Below, piece after piece: positions 1-8,380 of a stretch of 62,139 bases of DNA. Location: contig JAGLCR010000032.1 in assembly GCA_023146135.1 (NCBI GenBank), positions 1-62,139 of the forward strand, in the 5' to 3' direction. Source of the DNA: Bacteroidales bacterium. GTDB taxonomy: Bacteria; Bacteroidota; Bacteroidia; Bacteroidales; UBA1556. Position numbers and translations under genes: made by a program. Numbering within the stretch: position 1 is the stretch's first letter; every line of letters begins with the position of its first letter. The notes under the pieces are model-generated. The model had not been told where the DNA came from and did not search any database. It worked only from the letters and a program-made list of their open reading frames with translations.

Positions 1-906
1 CAAATAGGGCAGGTGCGCTATCCTACTTTTACTATTCCAATGTCAGGTAATTTTAGCAATGATATTATTATCAGTGTTAAGGGTATGAGTAATATAAAAG
101 CGGATTCCTATGTGGCAATATTTCACTTAGTACAAGTGGGCAAAACCGTGAATGAAGTTAATAGCTTGATTGATCGGAGAATTAATTTGGTAAGAGATAG
201 TTTGAAAGCAAATGGCGAGGTAAGTATTTATGTGGACATGCTCACATTTATGCCGGTGTATGAATACGAAGTGCAGAAAAAACTGTTTAGTAAAAAGACT
301 TATAACGAAATCCCCAAGGGTTTTGAGGTGAAAAAGAATTTGCATATTCGTTATAAGAACCCCAACGACTTAAATGAAATTATTGCCCTATGCGCCCAGT
401 CGGAAATATTTAACTTGGTGCGTGTGGACTTATTCTCGGATAGTTTGGAGGAGAAAAAACGTGAGCTAATGAATAAAGCACGTAAGATTATGGAGGAGAA
501 AATTAAGAATCGTTCCTCCTTGGTAGGTGTTGATTTTGGTGAAGCCGATAAATATATGAGTGATGGCTACGTTGTTTCTTATCCTATTGAGAAATACACA
601 AAATTTCAGGCTTATGTAAGTAGTTCATTAAATTTGAAAGCATCAGGCACGGTGAATACTGCGGTCAAGAATGTGGGCTTATATTATAAGCCAGTGATGA
701 ATAAGGATTTCGATTTTGTGGTAAATCCACAAATATTTGAGCCTGTAATTCAGGTGGGGTATGAATTAAAACTGCGCCTGATTAGAGCGCCAAAGAAAGT
801 GAAAGAATTGAAGAAGCCCAAGATTATAACCAAAACAGTGGTGCAAAAGAAGGTGTTGTTAATAACCGCTGATGGTAAAGTTAGGGATATTAATTTGGGG
901 AGTTAG
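1..906 (+). CDS. SIMPL-domain (DUF541) protein, 5' end outside window
   Basis: The frame is open to the window edge, so the GTG at 13 is probably internal and the true start and any signal peptide lie upstream. About 300 residues remain. The first 50 (IIISVKGMSNIKAD, then KTVNEVNSLIDRR) follow the usual SIMPL opening, in which a short strand and a conserved Gly precede a helix with the family's modulo-counting pattern. The C-terminus is Lys-rich (around residues 255-285). SIMPL proteins are mostly periplasmic or outer-membrane associated and their biochemical role is poorly defined, so no function is assigned. The gene ends 24 bases before a perfect hairpin terminator that it shares with convergent rplS. 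Confidence 0.65.
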   Translation, partial: QIGQVRYPTFTIPMSGNFSNDIIISVKGMSNIKADSYVAIFHLVQVGKTVNEVNSLIDRRINLVRDSLKANGEVSIYVDMLTFMPVYEYEVQKKLFSKKTYNEIPKGFEVKKNLHIRYKNPNDLNEIIALCAQSEIFNLVRVDLFSDSLEEKKRELMNKARKIMEEKIKNRSSLVGVDFGEADKYMSDGYVVSYPIEKYTKFQAYVSSSLNLKASGTVNTAVKNVGLYYKPVMNKDFDFVVNPQIFEPVIQVGYELKLRLIRAPKKVKELKKPKIITKTVVQKKVLLITADGKVRDINLGS

Positions 907-930
907 AATTATATAGATGAGAGTACACAA

Positions 931-960
931 AAAAAGGCGAATCAATTGATTCGCCTTTTT
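931..960. terminator. Bidirectional intrinsic terminator between the SIMPL gene and rplS
   Basis: A perfect 30-base palindrome (arms AAAAAGGCGAATCAA and its complement) has an A-run at one end and a T-run at the other, so it works as a stem plus U-tract on either strand. It lies between two convergent genes. Confidence 0.85.
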
Positions 961-982
961 TAATTTCTTATTGTTTGTAAGC

Positions 983-1339
983 TTACATTCTACGTTCCTT
1001 GATACGAGCTTTCTTACCAGTAAGACCGCGTAAGTAGAAGATACGAGCACGACGAACATCTCCTCGTTTGTTTACCACGATTTTTTCGATAGAAGGAGAA
1101 GCTACAGGGAAAATACGCTCAACGCCAATGCCGCCAGAAATCTTGCGGATGGTAAATGTTTCACGATTTTTCTCACCACGACGCTGTAGAACAACACCCT
1201 GGAAGCTCTGAAGACGTGTCTTAGCACCCTCTTTGATTGAATAGGTTACTGTAATTGTATCACCTGCTCCAAATACTGGAAACTCTTTACGCTCAACAAA
1301 TTCTTGCTCTACAAACTTTATAATATCTTGCTTTCCCAT
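983..1339 (-). CDS. rplS: 50S ribosomal protein L19
   Basis: L19 lies at the 30S-50S interface of the ribosome. The 118-residue product has the usual length and the conserved signatures: FxxGDTxxVxY-type N-terminus ([16 protein letters not shown]), the block [26 protein letters not shown] near residues 65-80 and the basic C-terminal [10 protein letters not shown]. The ATG at 1339 is preceded by a good Bacteroidota promoter (1379-1410). The gene is transcribed alone; the usual trmD/rpsP neighbours are not adjacent, which is common in this phylum. Confidence 0.97.
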   Translation of the reverse strand: MGKQDIIKFVEQEFVERKEFPVFGAGDTITVTYSIKEGAKTRLQSFQGVVLQRRGEKNRETFTIRKISGGIGVERIFPVASPSIEKIVVNKRGDVRRARIFYLRGLTGKKARIKERRM

Positions 1340-1378
1340 CTCTATATTCTATTTATATTCTTATCTTAAAAAGGTTTG

Positions 1379-1410
1379 CAAATATACACCTATTTTTTAT
1401 TAACTTACAA
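1379..1410 (-). promoter_or_regulatory. Promoter of rplS
   Basis: On the minus strand TTG (1410-1408) is followed by 21 bases and then TATATTTG (1386-1379). Both boxes and the spacing match the Bacteroidota sigma-A consensus TTG-N(19-21)-TAnnTTTG. The expected transcript start leaves a leader of about 35 bases before the ATG at 1339. Confidence 0.8.
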
Positions 1411-1530
1411 GTATTAAGTGAATTATTTTTTCGATACTTGGCTTGCTTCTAAAATGCTAGTAATGACAAGGGTTTTAAGGCTATGGTGCATTAAAATAAT
1501 TATCATTAATTTATATCCTTTTTACTAAAA

Positions 1531-1560
1531 AAAGAGCTATTCATTATTGAATAGCTCTTT
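1531..1560 (-). terminator. Intrinsic terminator after nhaD
   Basis: Arms AAAGAGCTATTCA and TGAATAGCTCTTT form a 13-bp stem with a four-base loop. On the minus strand it is followed by a run of T, 24 bases downstream of the nhaD stop codon. Confidence 0.85.
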
Positions 1561-1583
1561 GGTTTTAATTATTGTAATTGATG

Positions 1584-3110
1584 TTAGTCTTCGTGACGTC
1601 TACTTCCATCTTCGTTTTGCTTTCTGATTTTAAGAATCATTTTGTTGTCAAGTTTGATATGATCATGTTCTCCAACATTAATAATCTCTTTTTTAACTTC
1701 TAATACATGTTGAATGTCTTCCACTTCTTCATTGGCACCAACAAGGTGTTCTTGAAGATAATAAGTGCCAATACCAGCGAAATAACCAACCATGGCAAGT
1801 AAACTAATTTTCTTCATATACCAAATAAAATCAATTTTCTCCATTCCCATAGCAGCAACACCAGCAGCTGATCCAATAATAAGGATACTACCACCAGTAC
1901 CAGCAGTATATGCTAAAAGCTCCCAGAAAACACCATCAGTGGCATAAGTGCCAACATGGGCAATTTCATACATTCCCATTGCGCCAGCTACCAAAGGTAC
2001 GTTGTCAACGATAGATGAAAGAAGTCCGATTGCGGTGTCAATTACATAGATGTTTTTATTTGTTACATTATCTAACCAAATAGCAACCTCTGAAAGGTGT
2101 CCTGCCGATTGTAAACTTGCTACAGCAGTAAGTATTCCTAAGAAAAACATTACTGTGGGAATATCAACTCTTTTAAGAATATTAACTACAGATAAATGAC
2201 GTTTGTCTTCTTCATTTTTACTCCGATTATTTATTTCAGATAAAGTCCAAATAACTCCAAGTCCAAGCAACATTCCCATATATGGAGGTAAGTGAGTTAC
2301 CGTTTTAAATACGGGTACAAATAGTAATGCTCCAACACCAACTGCCAAGAAAAGTTTCTTTTCGGAATCGGTTGTAAAGTCTGTTTTAATGCTATCGTCA
2401 AGAACTGGGCGTGTAATGTTTCCCTTTAAGGTGAAAGATAGAATAGCCAATGGTGCAATCATGGCAACCAAACTAGGAAGGAAAACCATCATGATGATGT
2501 TTTTGGCGGTAACCTGTCCACCAATCCATAGCATAATAGTGGTAACGTCTCCAATAGGTGACCATGCGCCACCAGCGTTTGCAGAAACAACCACAAGTGA
2601 AGCGAATAACCAACGAGTTTGTTTGTCGGCGATAAGCTTACGCAATAGTGTAACCATTACAATAGTTGTGGTAAGGTTGTCTAATGCAGCTGACATAAAA
2701 AATGTAAGGAAACCTAATACCCACAATAGTTTTACTTTGTTGGTAGTAGTAATTTTATCAGTGATTAGCTTAAATCCTTGGTGATGATCCACTACCTCAA
2801 CGATAGTCATTGCTCCCAAAAGGAAGAAAAGGATTTCAGAAATTTCTGATAAATGATGACCTAATTCGTGCTTTACAAAATGATTTCCCAATTCGTGCAT
2901 TTGTTCCGCACTCATATTGTAACCATTGATTAGCTCGTTCCATGATACATTGAAGCCCATGGCAAGAATGTTTGAGCTATCTAAAGCATAAACAGTCCAA
3001 GTTAAAGCTCCAATTAAAAGAGCTGATGCTGATTTGTCAATCTTCAAAGGATGTTCCAATGCGATCATTGCATATCCAATTACAAAGATGACTACCATTA
3101 ATATAAACAT
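1584..3110 (-). CDS. nhaD: NhaD-type sodium:proton antiporter
   Basis: This inner-membrane antiporter of the ion-transporter superfamily expels Na+ (or Li+) in exchange for protons. The 508 residues hold about a dozen hydrophobic segments. Family motifs include FFLLGAMTIVEVVDHHQGF (about 95-113), SAALDNLTTTIVM (about 140), SANAGGAWSPIGDVTT (about 176-191) and the late SSIVDNVPLVAGAMGMYE (about 365), where the buried Asp-Asn pairs typical of NhaD/ArsB proteins are present. The C-terminal 45 residues are charged and cytoplasmic, longer than in many homologues and acidic (NEEVEDIQ). Start at ATG 3110, with a TACTTTTG box at 3149-3142 upstream. The gene stands alone with its own terminator, and it suggests a saline or alkaline habitat. 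Confidence 0.93.
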   Translation of the reverse strand: MFILMVVIFVIGYAMIALEHPLKIDKSASALLIGALTWTVYALDSSNILAMGFNVSWNELINGYNMSAEQMHELGNHFVKHELGHHLSEISEILFFLLGAMTIVEVVDHHQGFKLITDKITTTNKVKLLWVLGFLTFFMSAALDNLTTTIVMVTLLRKLIADKQTRWLFASLVVVSANAGGAWSPIGDVTTIMLWIGGQVTAKNIIMMVFLPSLVAMIAPLAILSFTLKGNITRPVLDDSIKTDFTTDSEKKLFLAVGVGALLFVPVFKTVTHLPPYMGMLLGLGVIWTLSEINNRSKNEEDKRHLSVVNILKRVDIPTVMFFLGILTAVASLQSAGHLSEVAIWLDNVTNKNIYVIDTAIGLLSSIVDNVPLVAGAMGMYEIAHVGTYATDGVFWELLAYTAGTGGSILIIGSAAGVAAMGMEKIDFIWYMKKISLLAMVGYFAGIGTYYLQEHLVGANEEVEDIQHVLEVKKEIINVGEHDHIKLDNKMILKIRKQNEDGSRRHED

Positions 3111-3141
3111 ATGTAAATTTTTACGGGGTTAATAATGGGCG

Positions 3142-3149
3142 CAAAAGTA
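3142..3149 (-). promoter_or_regulatory. -7 box upstream of nhaD
   Basis: TACTTTTG on the minus strand matches TAnnTTTG and would give a leader of about 25 bases. No TTG lies at the right distance upstream, so the promoter is supported by one box only. Confidence 0.5.
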
Positions 3150-3392
3150 GTAAAGTATAATGGATAATAAATATTTATTTTAACATAAATTATGAATAGT
3201 GAGCAGGTGATTTTGTTTAGCTTTTAGTTGTCTAAATAACAGGAGTACAATAGTTAAAGGCATTAAATTTCTGATGTTACTCTATGATAATTTAGAATAG
3301 TTGACCCATCTCAGTTTTTTCAATGATGGAAGTTTGATGCCTTTAGGTGTTAATGAAAAAACTATCCCATAATGGAGGGCTTTTACATTACA

Positions 3393-3563
3393 TTAATTGG
3401 CTTTCTTGTTTTTTTGTGGAAGTCGTCTTGCTTCTTTCAGAGCCTTATGTATAATCCATTCTAATTGCCCATTGGTACTGCGAAATTCATCTGCAGCCCA
3501 ACGTTCGATTTGGGCTTGCAAATCAGGGTCTATTCTCAATACGAAAGCTTTCTTTTTGGCCAT
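3393..3563 (-). CDS. Small Arc-like ribbon-helix-helix protein
   Basis: A 56-residue product read from ATG 3563 to TAA 3393. It begins MAKKKAFVLRIDPDLQAQI, the typical Arc/MetJ-fold pattern: a short basic beta strand (AFVLRI) that would enter the DNA major groove, then two amphipathic helices (DLQAQIERWAADEF and TNGQLEWIIHKALKEA). Known family members bind DNA as dimers of dimers; the target here is unknown. The start lies one base after the stop codon of the membrane-protein gene upstream (TAG-C-ATG), so the three genes 4954-3393 form one operon and this product could be its autoregulator. It is easy to miss because of its length. Nothing recognisable follows in the 280 bases up to nhaD. Confidence 0.8.
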   Translation of the reverse strand: MAKKKAFVLRIDPDLQAQIERWAADEFRSTNGQLEWIIHKALKEARRLPQKNKKAN

Positions 3564-3564
3564 G

Positions 3565-4089
3565 CTATGCTTCTCCTTTTAATTTTTGCAATGCGTAGTT
3601 TAAAGCATCTTTTCGCTGAGTTCCTAGTAGTATTGTCTTTCCAGATATGAGTTTCATTTTCAAACCGGTTTTTCCTTTAATGGAATAAGCCGTGTTTTTG
3701 TTATGAGGCTTTCCTGGTTTTTTATAACCCCATCCACCATATTCTTTTAATGGTTGGTACTCTATTACTTCAAAACTACGCATCTCCGAAAATGCTATTT
3801 TTTTAAATTTGCTTATAAATGGTGGATATCGAAACGAAATCCCATGCTTGTCAATTTTGGTTTGCATCTTAATGTTTAAAAAAAGAAAGAATAATCCAAC
3901 AAACATACTGACAACTATAGAGGCAAGGAGTAGAAGTTCTTTTTGACTAAATTTCTCATGTATATTCCACGCATCGTAATTAATATACATTAAACTAAAA
4001 GAAACGGCAGCTATGCTTGCAAGGATAATCCATACAGGAGCTCCGACTTGCTTTTGTTCTTCGAAAAAGAAGTGTTTAATAGTTGCCAT
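3565..4089 (-). CDS. Two-helix membrane protein with PH-like C-terminal domain
   Basis: The 174-residue product has a short cytoplasmic start, two transmembrane helices (about 18-36 and 51-73) and a soluble C-terminal part of about 95 residues rich in beta strand. The second part carries KIAFSEMRSFEVIEY, the conserved stretch EYGGWGYK (about 118) and GLKMKLISGKTILLGTQR (about 142-159), which resembles the small PH-like membrane proteins found beside SPFH genes. I do not know an experimentally defined role. It sits between the SPFH gene (13 bases upstream) and the Arc-like gene (1 base downstream), so a shared membrane-linked role is likely. Confidence 0.7.
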   Translation of the reverse strand: MATIKHFFFEEQKQVGAPVWIILASIAAVSFSLMYINYDAWNIHEKFSQKELLLLASIVVSMFVGLFFLFLNIKMQTKIDKHGISFRYPPFISKFKKIAFSEMRSFEVIEYQPLKEYGGWGYKKPGKPHNKNTAYSIKGKTGLKMKLISGKTILLGTQRKDALNYALQKLKGEA

Positions 4090-4102
4090 TTCAATAGTGG
4101 TT

Positions 4103-4954
4103 TTAGTATAGTGTGCCCGTATTTACAATAGGACTGGCATCTTTATCAGATACTAGTACGACCATTAAATTACTAACCATTGTTGCTTTTCGCTCATCAT
4201 CGAGTTCTACAACTCCATTTTCTGATAGTTTGTTGATGGCCATTTCGACCATGCTTACAGCGCCTTCTACGATTTTAATTCGTGCAGCAATAATAGCAGT
4301 TGCCTGTTGACGTTTCAACATGGCTTGTGCAATTTCTTCGGAGTAGGCAAGGTAGTTTATGCGCGCTTCCATTACTTCAATACCAGCAATTTCCAATCGG
4401 TCGCGTAAAGAGCTTTCTAGTTTATGGTTTATTTCATCGCCACCTGAGCGCAAGGTGATCTCAAGCTCTTCGTCATCAAAATTATCGTATGCATAAGAAC
4501 CTGCTAGTTTGCGAATGGCAGCATCGCTTTGTACATCAACAAAGTGTGAGTAGTCGTCCACATCAAAGGCTGCTTTATAAGTATCCTGTACACGCCAAAC
4601 TAAAACGACGCCAATCTTTACAGGGTTGGCCAATTTATCATTTACTTTTATAGGTGCACTGTCAATATTTCGAGCACGTAATGAGATTTTACGCTTTACA
4701 TAGAATGGCAAAACCCAGAAGAATCCGTTTTCTTTAACGGTGCCAGTATATTTCCCGAAAAGAATAAGTACAACAGACTGATTGGGGTTGACAATGAAGT
4801 AACCGGGTAGGATAAAGAAAAAAAGTACAATAGTTATAATTGCAAACGGCGTTTGAAATGCAACTAATAAATAGATGCTTAATCCTAGGTTAATAAATAA
4901 TAAAAAAAGATATAAGAATCCGGACTGAGGTTTGAAATTAATTTCGTTGGTCAT
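4103..4954 (-). CDS. SPFH/band 7 (slipin/prohibitin-like) membrane protein
   Basis: The N-terminus holds two closely spaced hydrophobic segments (about 12-52), followed by an SPFH domain (about 55-225): NPNQSVVLILFGKYTGT, then VKIGVVLVWRVQDTYKA and a long alpha-helical tail with IEVMEARINYLAYSEEIAQAML. SPFH proteins oligomerise at the membrane, often in cholesterol- or hopanoid-rich microdomains, and act as scaffolds or chaperones for proteases and transporters. Length (283) is usual. First gene of the operon with the PH-like and Arc-like genes. It has a well-formed promoter at 5031-5000 and a tandem 11-base repeat in the leader (4974-4995). Confidence 0.88.
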   Translation of the reverse strand: MTNEINFKPQSGFLYLFLLFINLGLSIYLLVAFQTPFAIITIVLFFFILPGYFIVNPNQSVVLILFGKYTGTVKENGFFWVLPFYVKRKISLRARNIDSAPIKVNDKLANPVKIGVVLVWRVQDTYKAAFDVDDYSHFVDVQSDAAIRKLAGSYAYDNFDDEELEITLRSGGDEINHKLESSLRDRLEIAGIEVMEARINYLAYSEEIAQAMLKRQQATAIIAARIKIVEGAVSMVEMAINKLSENGVVELDDERKATMVSNLMVVLVSDKDASPIVNTGTLY

Positions 4955-4973
4955 AGTTTAAGATTTTAAGGTT

Positions 4974-4995
4974 ATTAAAATGATATTAAAATGAT
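4974..4995. repeat. Tandem 11-base repeat in the SPFH leader
   Basis: ATTAAAATGAT occurs twice head to tail between the promoter and start codon of the SPFH gene. It could be an operator for the Arc-like product of the same operon, since ribbon-helix-helix proteins usually bind paired half-sites. This is position-based inference only. Confidence 0.5.
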
Positions 4996-4999
4996 ATCA

Positions 5000-5031
5000 C
5001 AAATGTAATACATTTATTAGTCAAATGTCAA
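5000..5031 (-). promoter_or_regulatory. Promoter of the SPFH operon
   Basis: Minus strand: TTG (5031-5029, within TTGACA), 21 bases, then TACATTTG (5007-5000). This is a full match to the Bacteroidota consensus and one of the best promoters in the window. The leader would be about 40 bases. Confidence 0.8.
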
Positions 5032-5077
5032 GTTTTTTTTGTAGAAAAACGAAATTTAGGTAAATTGCCTATTTGGA

Positions 5078-5119
5078 AACTCATAATTCGCAACTCATTA
5101 CTTATAACTCATATCTCAT
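5078..5119. repeat. Three degenerate 14-base tandem repeats (AACTCAT...)
   Basis: AACTCAT recurs at 5078, 5092 and 5106, exactly 14 bases apart, with AT-rich fillers. The block precedes the glycosyltransferase gene and creates a spurious in-frame N-terminal extension of that ORF. Confidence 0.7.
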
Positions 5120-5153
5120 AATTCACTATTTTTACCAAACAAAACTCAATGAT

Positions 5154-6263
5154 TTGAAAAAAGTAATCGTATCAGTAACCAACGACTTAGTGAGTGACCA
5201 GAGGGTTCATAAGGTTTGTACTACGCTGACAAATATGGGTTTTGATGTATTGCTTATTGGACGGAAACTACCATATAGCCCTAAACTAGAAAAGCGTATT
5301 TACCAAACCAAGCGTATGCGTTTGATCTTCAAAAAGGGTCCCTTATTTTATGCCGAATACAATAAACGATTGCTACTTCTACTGGTTTTTAGAAAGTTTG
5401 ATTTACTGGTGTCCAATGATTTAGATACATTATCTGCGAATTATTTGGCTTCAAAATTTAAATCAAAGCCATTGGTTTACGATAGTCATGAGTACTTTAC
5501 TGAAGTGCCTGAATTGCAAGGAAGAAAGGCGAAGAAGATTTGGGAACGAATTGAATCTTGGATTTTCCCCAAGCTAAAGGATATTATTACAGTGAATCAA
5601 TCTATTGCTGATTTATATCAAAAAAAGTACAATAAGGAACTCAAGGTAGTGCGCAATATTCCTTTTCGAAACACCAAAATAACTACTTTAAATAAAGAAG
5701 ACATCGGCATTGATGAAAATAAGCATGTAATTATTTTACAAGGTGCTGGAATCAATGTGGACCGTGGAGCAGAGGAGGCTGTTTTGGCAATGCAATATGT
5801 AAACAATGCAGTTTTATTGATTGTGGGTGGAGGTGATGTTTTGGAAGTGTTAAAAGAAATGGTTGCGGAAAATAACCTTGCTGAAAGAGTACGTTTTATT
5901 CCACGACAATCAATTGATAAATTATACGGATATACTGCCGTGGCCGATGTGGGACTTTCATTGGATAAGGATACTAATCTGAATTATCGTTTTAGCTTAC
6001 CCAATAAAATTTTCGATTATATACAATGTGGAACACCTGTTTTGGCTTCGGATTTGCCGGAGGTGAAAAATATAATTCAGACTTATGATGTGGGCATAAT
6101 TGTAGAGAAGCATAACTCCGAATCCATTGCCAAATCATTGAACTATATGTTAGATTTAGGATTTAAGCATTTGCATAAAAATCAATTGAATAAAGCTGCT
6201 CAAGAGTTAATCTGGGAGCAAGAAGAAATTGTTTTGAAAGATATTTACCAAAAATATTTATGA
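5154..6263 (+). CDS. Family 4-type glycosyltransferase
   Basis: A GT-B enzyme that would transfer a sugar from a nucleotide-sugar donor to a glycan or lipid-linked acceptor at the inner face of the membrane; substrates cannot be read from sequence. The C-terminal half carries the usual family features: a GGGDV turn (about 227), RVRFIPRQSIDKLYGY and NKIFDYIQCGTPVLASDLPE (about 284-303), where the E/D-rich donor-binding loop lies. I place the start at TTG 5154 (product KKVIVSVTNDLVSDQRVHKVC, as in typical family N-termini) rather than at ATG 5073, because the extra 27 residues come from the tandem repeat and a TATTTTTA promoter-like box lies at 5127-5134, inside that extension. The next glycosyltransferase begins one base after the stop codon. 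Confidence 0.85.
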   Translation: MKKVIVSVTNDLVSDQRVHKVCTTLTNMGFDVLLIGRKLPYSPKLEKRIYQTKRMRLIFKKGPLFYAEYNKRLLLLLVFRKFDLLVSNDLDTLSANYLASKFKSKPLVYDSHEYFTEVPELQGRKAKKIWERIESWIFPKLKDIITVNQSIADLYQKKYNKELKVVRNIPFRNTKITTLNKEDIGIDENKHVIILQGAGINVDRGAEEAVLAMQYVNNAVLLIVGGGDVLEVLKEMVAENNLAERVRFIPRQSIDKLYGYTAVADVGLSLDKDTNLNYRFSLPNKIFDYIQCGTPVLASDLPEVKNIIQTYDVGIIVEKHNSESIAKSLNYMLDLGFKHLHKNQLNKAAQELIWEQEEIVLKDIYQKYL

Positions 6264-6264
6264 C

Positions 6265-7389
6265 ATGAGCGATAAACATATTCATATAATTTCTTTTGAT
6301 GTGCCTTGGCCTGCCGACTACGGTGGAGTTATTGATGTGTATTATCAGATAAAGGCATTGTCGGAAATGGGTGTAAAGGTGCATTTGCATTGCTTTACTT
6401 ATGGTCGAGAAGAAGCGGTGGAGTTGAATATAATTTGTGAATCGGTACATTATTACCCTCGCAAAGTTGGTCTGGAGTCGAACTTATCCATGACACCCTA
6501 TATTATTCATAGCCGTAGATGCAATAAGATTGTGTTAAATTTAATGGAGGATGATTACCCTATTGTATGTCAGGGAATACATGGATGTAGGATATTATTG
6601 GATAAAAGATTAGCGGGGCGTAAGATTGCCTATCGTGCTGCCAATGTGGAGCATTATTACTATCAAGCGCTCTATAAAAAGGAAAAGAACTGGAAAAAGA
6701 TGCTTTACTTTATGCTTGAGGCATATCGATTAAAAAAATGGGAGCATAATTTGAGTAGAGCTGATGTTATTTTCACTATTTCATTGGCCGATGAGGCATA
6801 TTATAAAAAGCGATTTCCAGAATCAAATGTGGTAAATCTATTTGGTTTTTTTGAGGATAGTACTTTTGCAATGCAAGAGGGTAGAGGCGAGTATATTTTG
6901 TATCAGGGTAATCTTTCGGTAAATGAAAATATAGTGGCAGTGGAATATATATTGACGTATATAGCCCGTAATGTTGAGCTTCCGACTGTTGTTTCTGGAA
7001 AAAATCCTCCAGCTGAATTGGTGGAAAAAATTGAAAAGACGCCCAATGTTACTTTGGTGGAGAATCCATCAAATGACGAAATGCAGCGTTTAATTCAACA
7101 AGCACAAATTAATTTATTGATTACTTTTCAGCCAACTGGTCTAAAATTAAAACTGTTAAATGCCTTATATAATGGTCGTTTTTGTGTGGCAAATAAGGAA
7201 ATGCTGTTTGGCTCGGGCTTAGAGACGTTGGTGGAATTAGCAAATGATGATAATGAGATTGTGGAAAGAATAGAGGTATTGACTAAGCGAGAGTTTAGCA
7301 AAGACGAAATTCAATTAAGAAAGAATTTCCTTTCAAAATTATACTCCACCAAAGAGCGTATAGAGTTAATGGTTTCCGAATTATTTTAG
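6265..7389 (+). CDS. GT-B glycosyltransferase
   Basis: A 374-residue GT-B-like protein. The N-terminal domain begins HIISFDVPWPADYGGVIDV, where the Gly-Gly loop after Pro-Ala-Asp-Tyr is the usual acceptor-side motif. The C-terminal domain has YILYQGNLSVNENI (about 212), TVVSGKNPP, and TGLKLKLLNALYNGRFCVAN (about 292-311), in the place of the donor-binding EX7E region of related families, although the second Glu is not evident. Separated by one base from the glycosyltransferase upstream, so both are likely co-transcribed and act in one glycan pathway. The absence of Wzx/Wzy genes means the glycan type is unknown. It ends 8 bases from convergent ftsE, without a visible terminator. Confidence 0.8.
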   Translation: MSDKHIHIISFDVPWPADYGGVIDVYYQIKALSEMGVKVHLHCFTYGREEAVELNIICESVHYYPRKVGLESNLSMTPYIIHSRRCNKIVLNLMEDDYPIVCQGIHGCRILLDKRLAGRKIAYRAANVEHYYYQALYKKEKNWKKMLYFMLEAYRLKKWEHNLSRADVIFTISLADEAYYKKRFPESNVVNLFGFFEDSTFAMQEGRGEYILYQGNLSVNENIVAVEYILTYIARNVELPTVVSGKNPPAELVEKIEKTPNVTLVENPSNDEMQRLIQQAQINLLITFQPTGLKLKLLNALYNGRFCVANKEMLFGSGLETLVELANDDNEIVERIEVLTKREFSKDEIQLRKNFLSKLYSTKERIELMVSELF

Positions 7390-7397
7390 TGATATAC

Positions 7398-8069
7398 CTA
7401 TTCCACAGTAGCTAATACATGGCCATCTTCAAATTTAATCAGTCGGCCAGGAAATTCATCAAAAAGAGCATAATCATGCGTAGCCATAAGTACAGCTCGC
7501 CCGGTTTCTGAAATACTTTTCAATAATTTCATAATTCCTCTTGAGGTTTCAGGGTCAAGGTTTCCTGTAGGCTCATCGGCCAAAATTATCTCAGGGTCAT
7601 TAATCAATGCTCGAGCGATAGACAGACGCTGTTGTTCGCCACCTGACAATTGATGGGGCATCTTATGGGCCTTAGTTTCTAATCCCACTTTTGTTAATAC
7701 ATCCATCATGCGCTCTTCCATCTTTTTTTTGTCTTTCCAGTCGGTAGCTTTCATTACAAACATCAGGTTATCGCGCACACTACGGTCAAAAAGTAATTGA
7801 AAATCTTGAAATACGATACCTAGTTTGCGTCGTAGCTTTGGTATTTGCTTACTCTTTAGCTTATGCAAATCGAAACCCACTATGGTTCCTTCGCCTTTTT
7901 TCAACTTTAAGTCAGCATATAATATCTTCAGAAGACTACTTTTTCCACTCCCAGTAATTCCCACAAGATAAACAAATTCGCCCTTGTTGATAGTGAGGTT
8001 TACATCTGATAAAACCAATAATTCTTTTTGGTAAACTGCTGTATTTCGTAATTCGATTAATGTATCCAC
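7398..8069 (-). CDS. ftsE: Cell-division ABC ATPase FtsE
   Basis: FtsE pairs with the membrane protein FtsX to control peptidoglycan hydrolases at the division site. The 223 residues contain Walker A GITGSGKSS (about 37-45), Q-loop FQDFQLL (about 86), signature LSGGEQQR (about 142) and Walker B IILADEPTGNLD (about 160-171), followed by the H-loop ATHDY. The Walker A has Ile-Thr in place of the Pro-Ser usual in FtsE, which does not affect the catalytic Gly-Lys-Ser. No ftsX is adjacent, as in many Bacteroidota. It follows a small unknown gene by 12 bases in the same direction. Confidence 0.85.
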   Translation of the reverse strand: MDTLIELRNTAVYQKELLVLSDVNLTINKGEFVYLVGITGSGKSSLLKILYADLKLKKGEGTIVGFDLHKLKSKQIPKLRRKLGIVFQDFQLLFDRSVRDNLMFVMKATDWKDKKKMEERMMDVLTKVGLETKAHKMPHQLSGGEQQRLSIARALINDPEIILADEPTGNLDPETSRGIMKLLKSISETGRAVLMATHDYALFDEFPGRLIKFEDGHVLATVE

Positions 8070-8081
8070 TAAGCTTATTTT

Positions 8082-8357
8082 TTAATTGTCAAGATATTTC
8101 ATTTCTCCAAAATTCATATTATCAATGCATTTTTCAATAGGTTCTAAATATTTAATTATTTTATATTTAGTCAAGCCTTGCTTCAATCTATCAGCACGAA
8201 AATAAGCAATTAAGGTATAATCATCATCTCTTATTTGGAGATAATTAGGAATTTTTCCACCACCTTTTATTTTCATCAAATACATATTTATACTGTTTTG
8301 TTGAAGATACGAAAGTACATATTTTATCCTTGAGTTTGTCAAGGGTATTTGTTGCAT
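8082..8357 (-). CDS. Small protein of unknown function
   Basis: The 91-residue product has no signal peptide or membrane segment and is rich in Lys, Tyr and Ile, with a possible strand-rich core (NMYLMKIKGGGKIPNYL, then DDDYTLIAYFRADRL). I do not recognise it. It lies 23 bases after the MscS gene and 12 bases before ftsE on the same strand, which supports translation. Codon use looks like the neighbours. The start ATG 8357 is the first available in frame after the upstream stop. Confidence 0.5.
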   Translation of the reverse strand: MQQIPLTNSRIKYVLSYLQQNSINMYLMKIKGGGKIPNYLQIRDDDYTLIAYFRADRLKQGLTKYKIIKYLEPIEKCIDNMNFGEMKYLDN

Positions 8358-8380
8358 CGATTGAATATATTACAGCAGTG

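Noticed and set aside
3465-3650. Plus-strand frames overlapping the Arc-like gene
   Set aside because: They are shadows of the minus-strand genes, which have clear domain patterns and operon spacing.
5078-5119. The 14-base AACTCAT repeats as a CRISPR-like array
   Set aside because: Units are too short, directly abutting and degenerate; there are no spacers.
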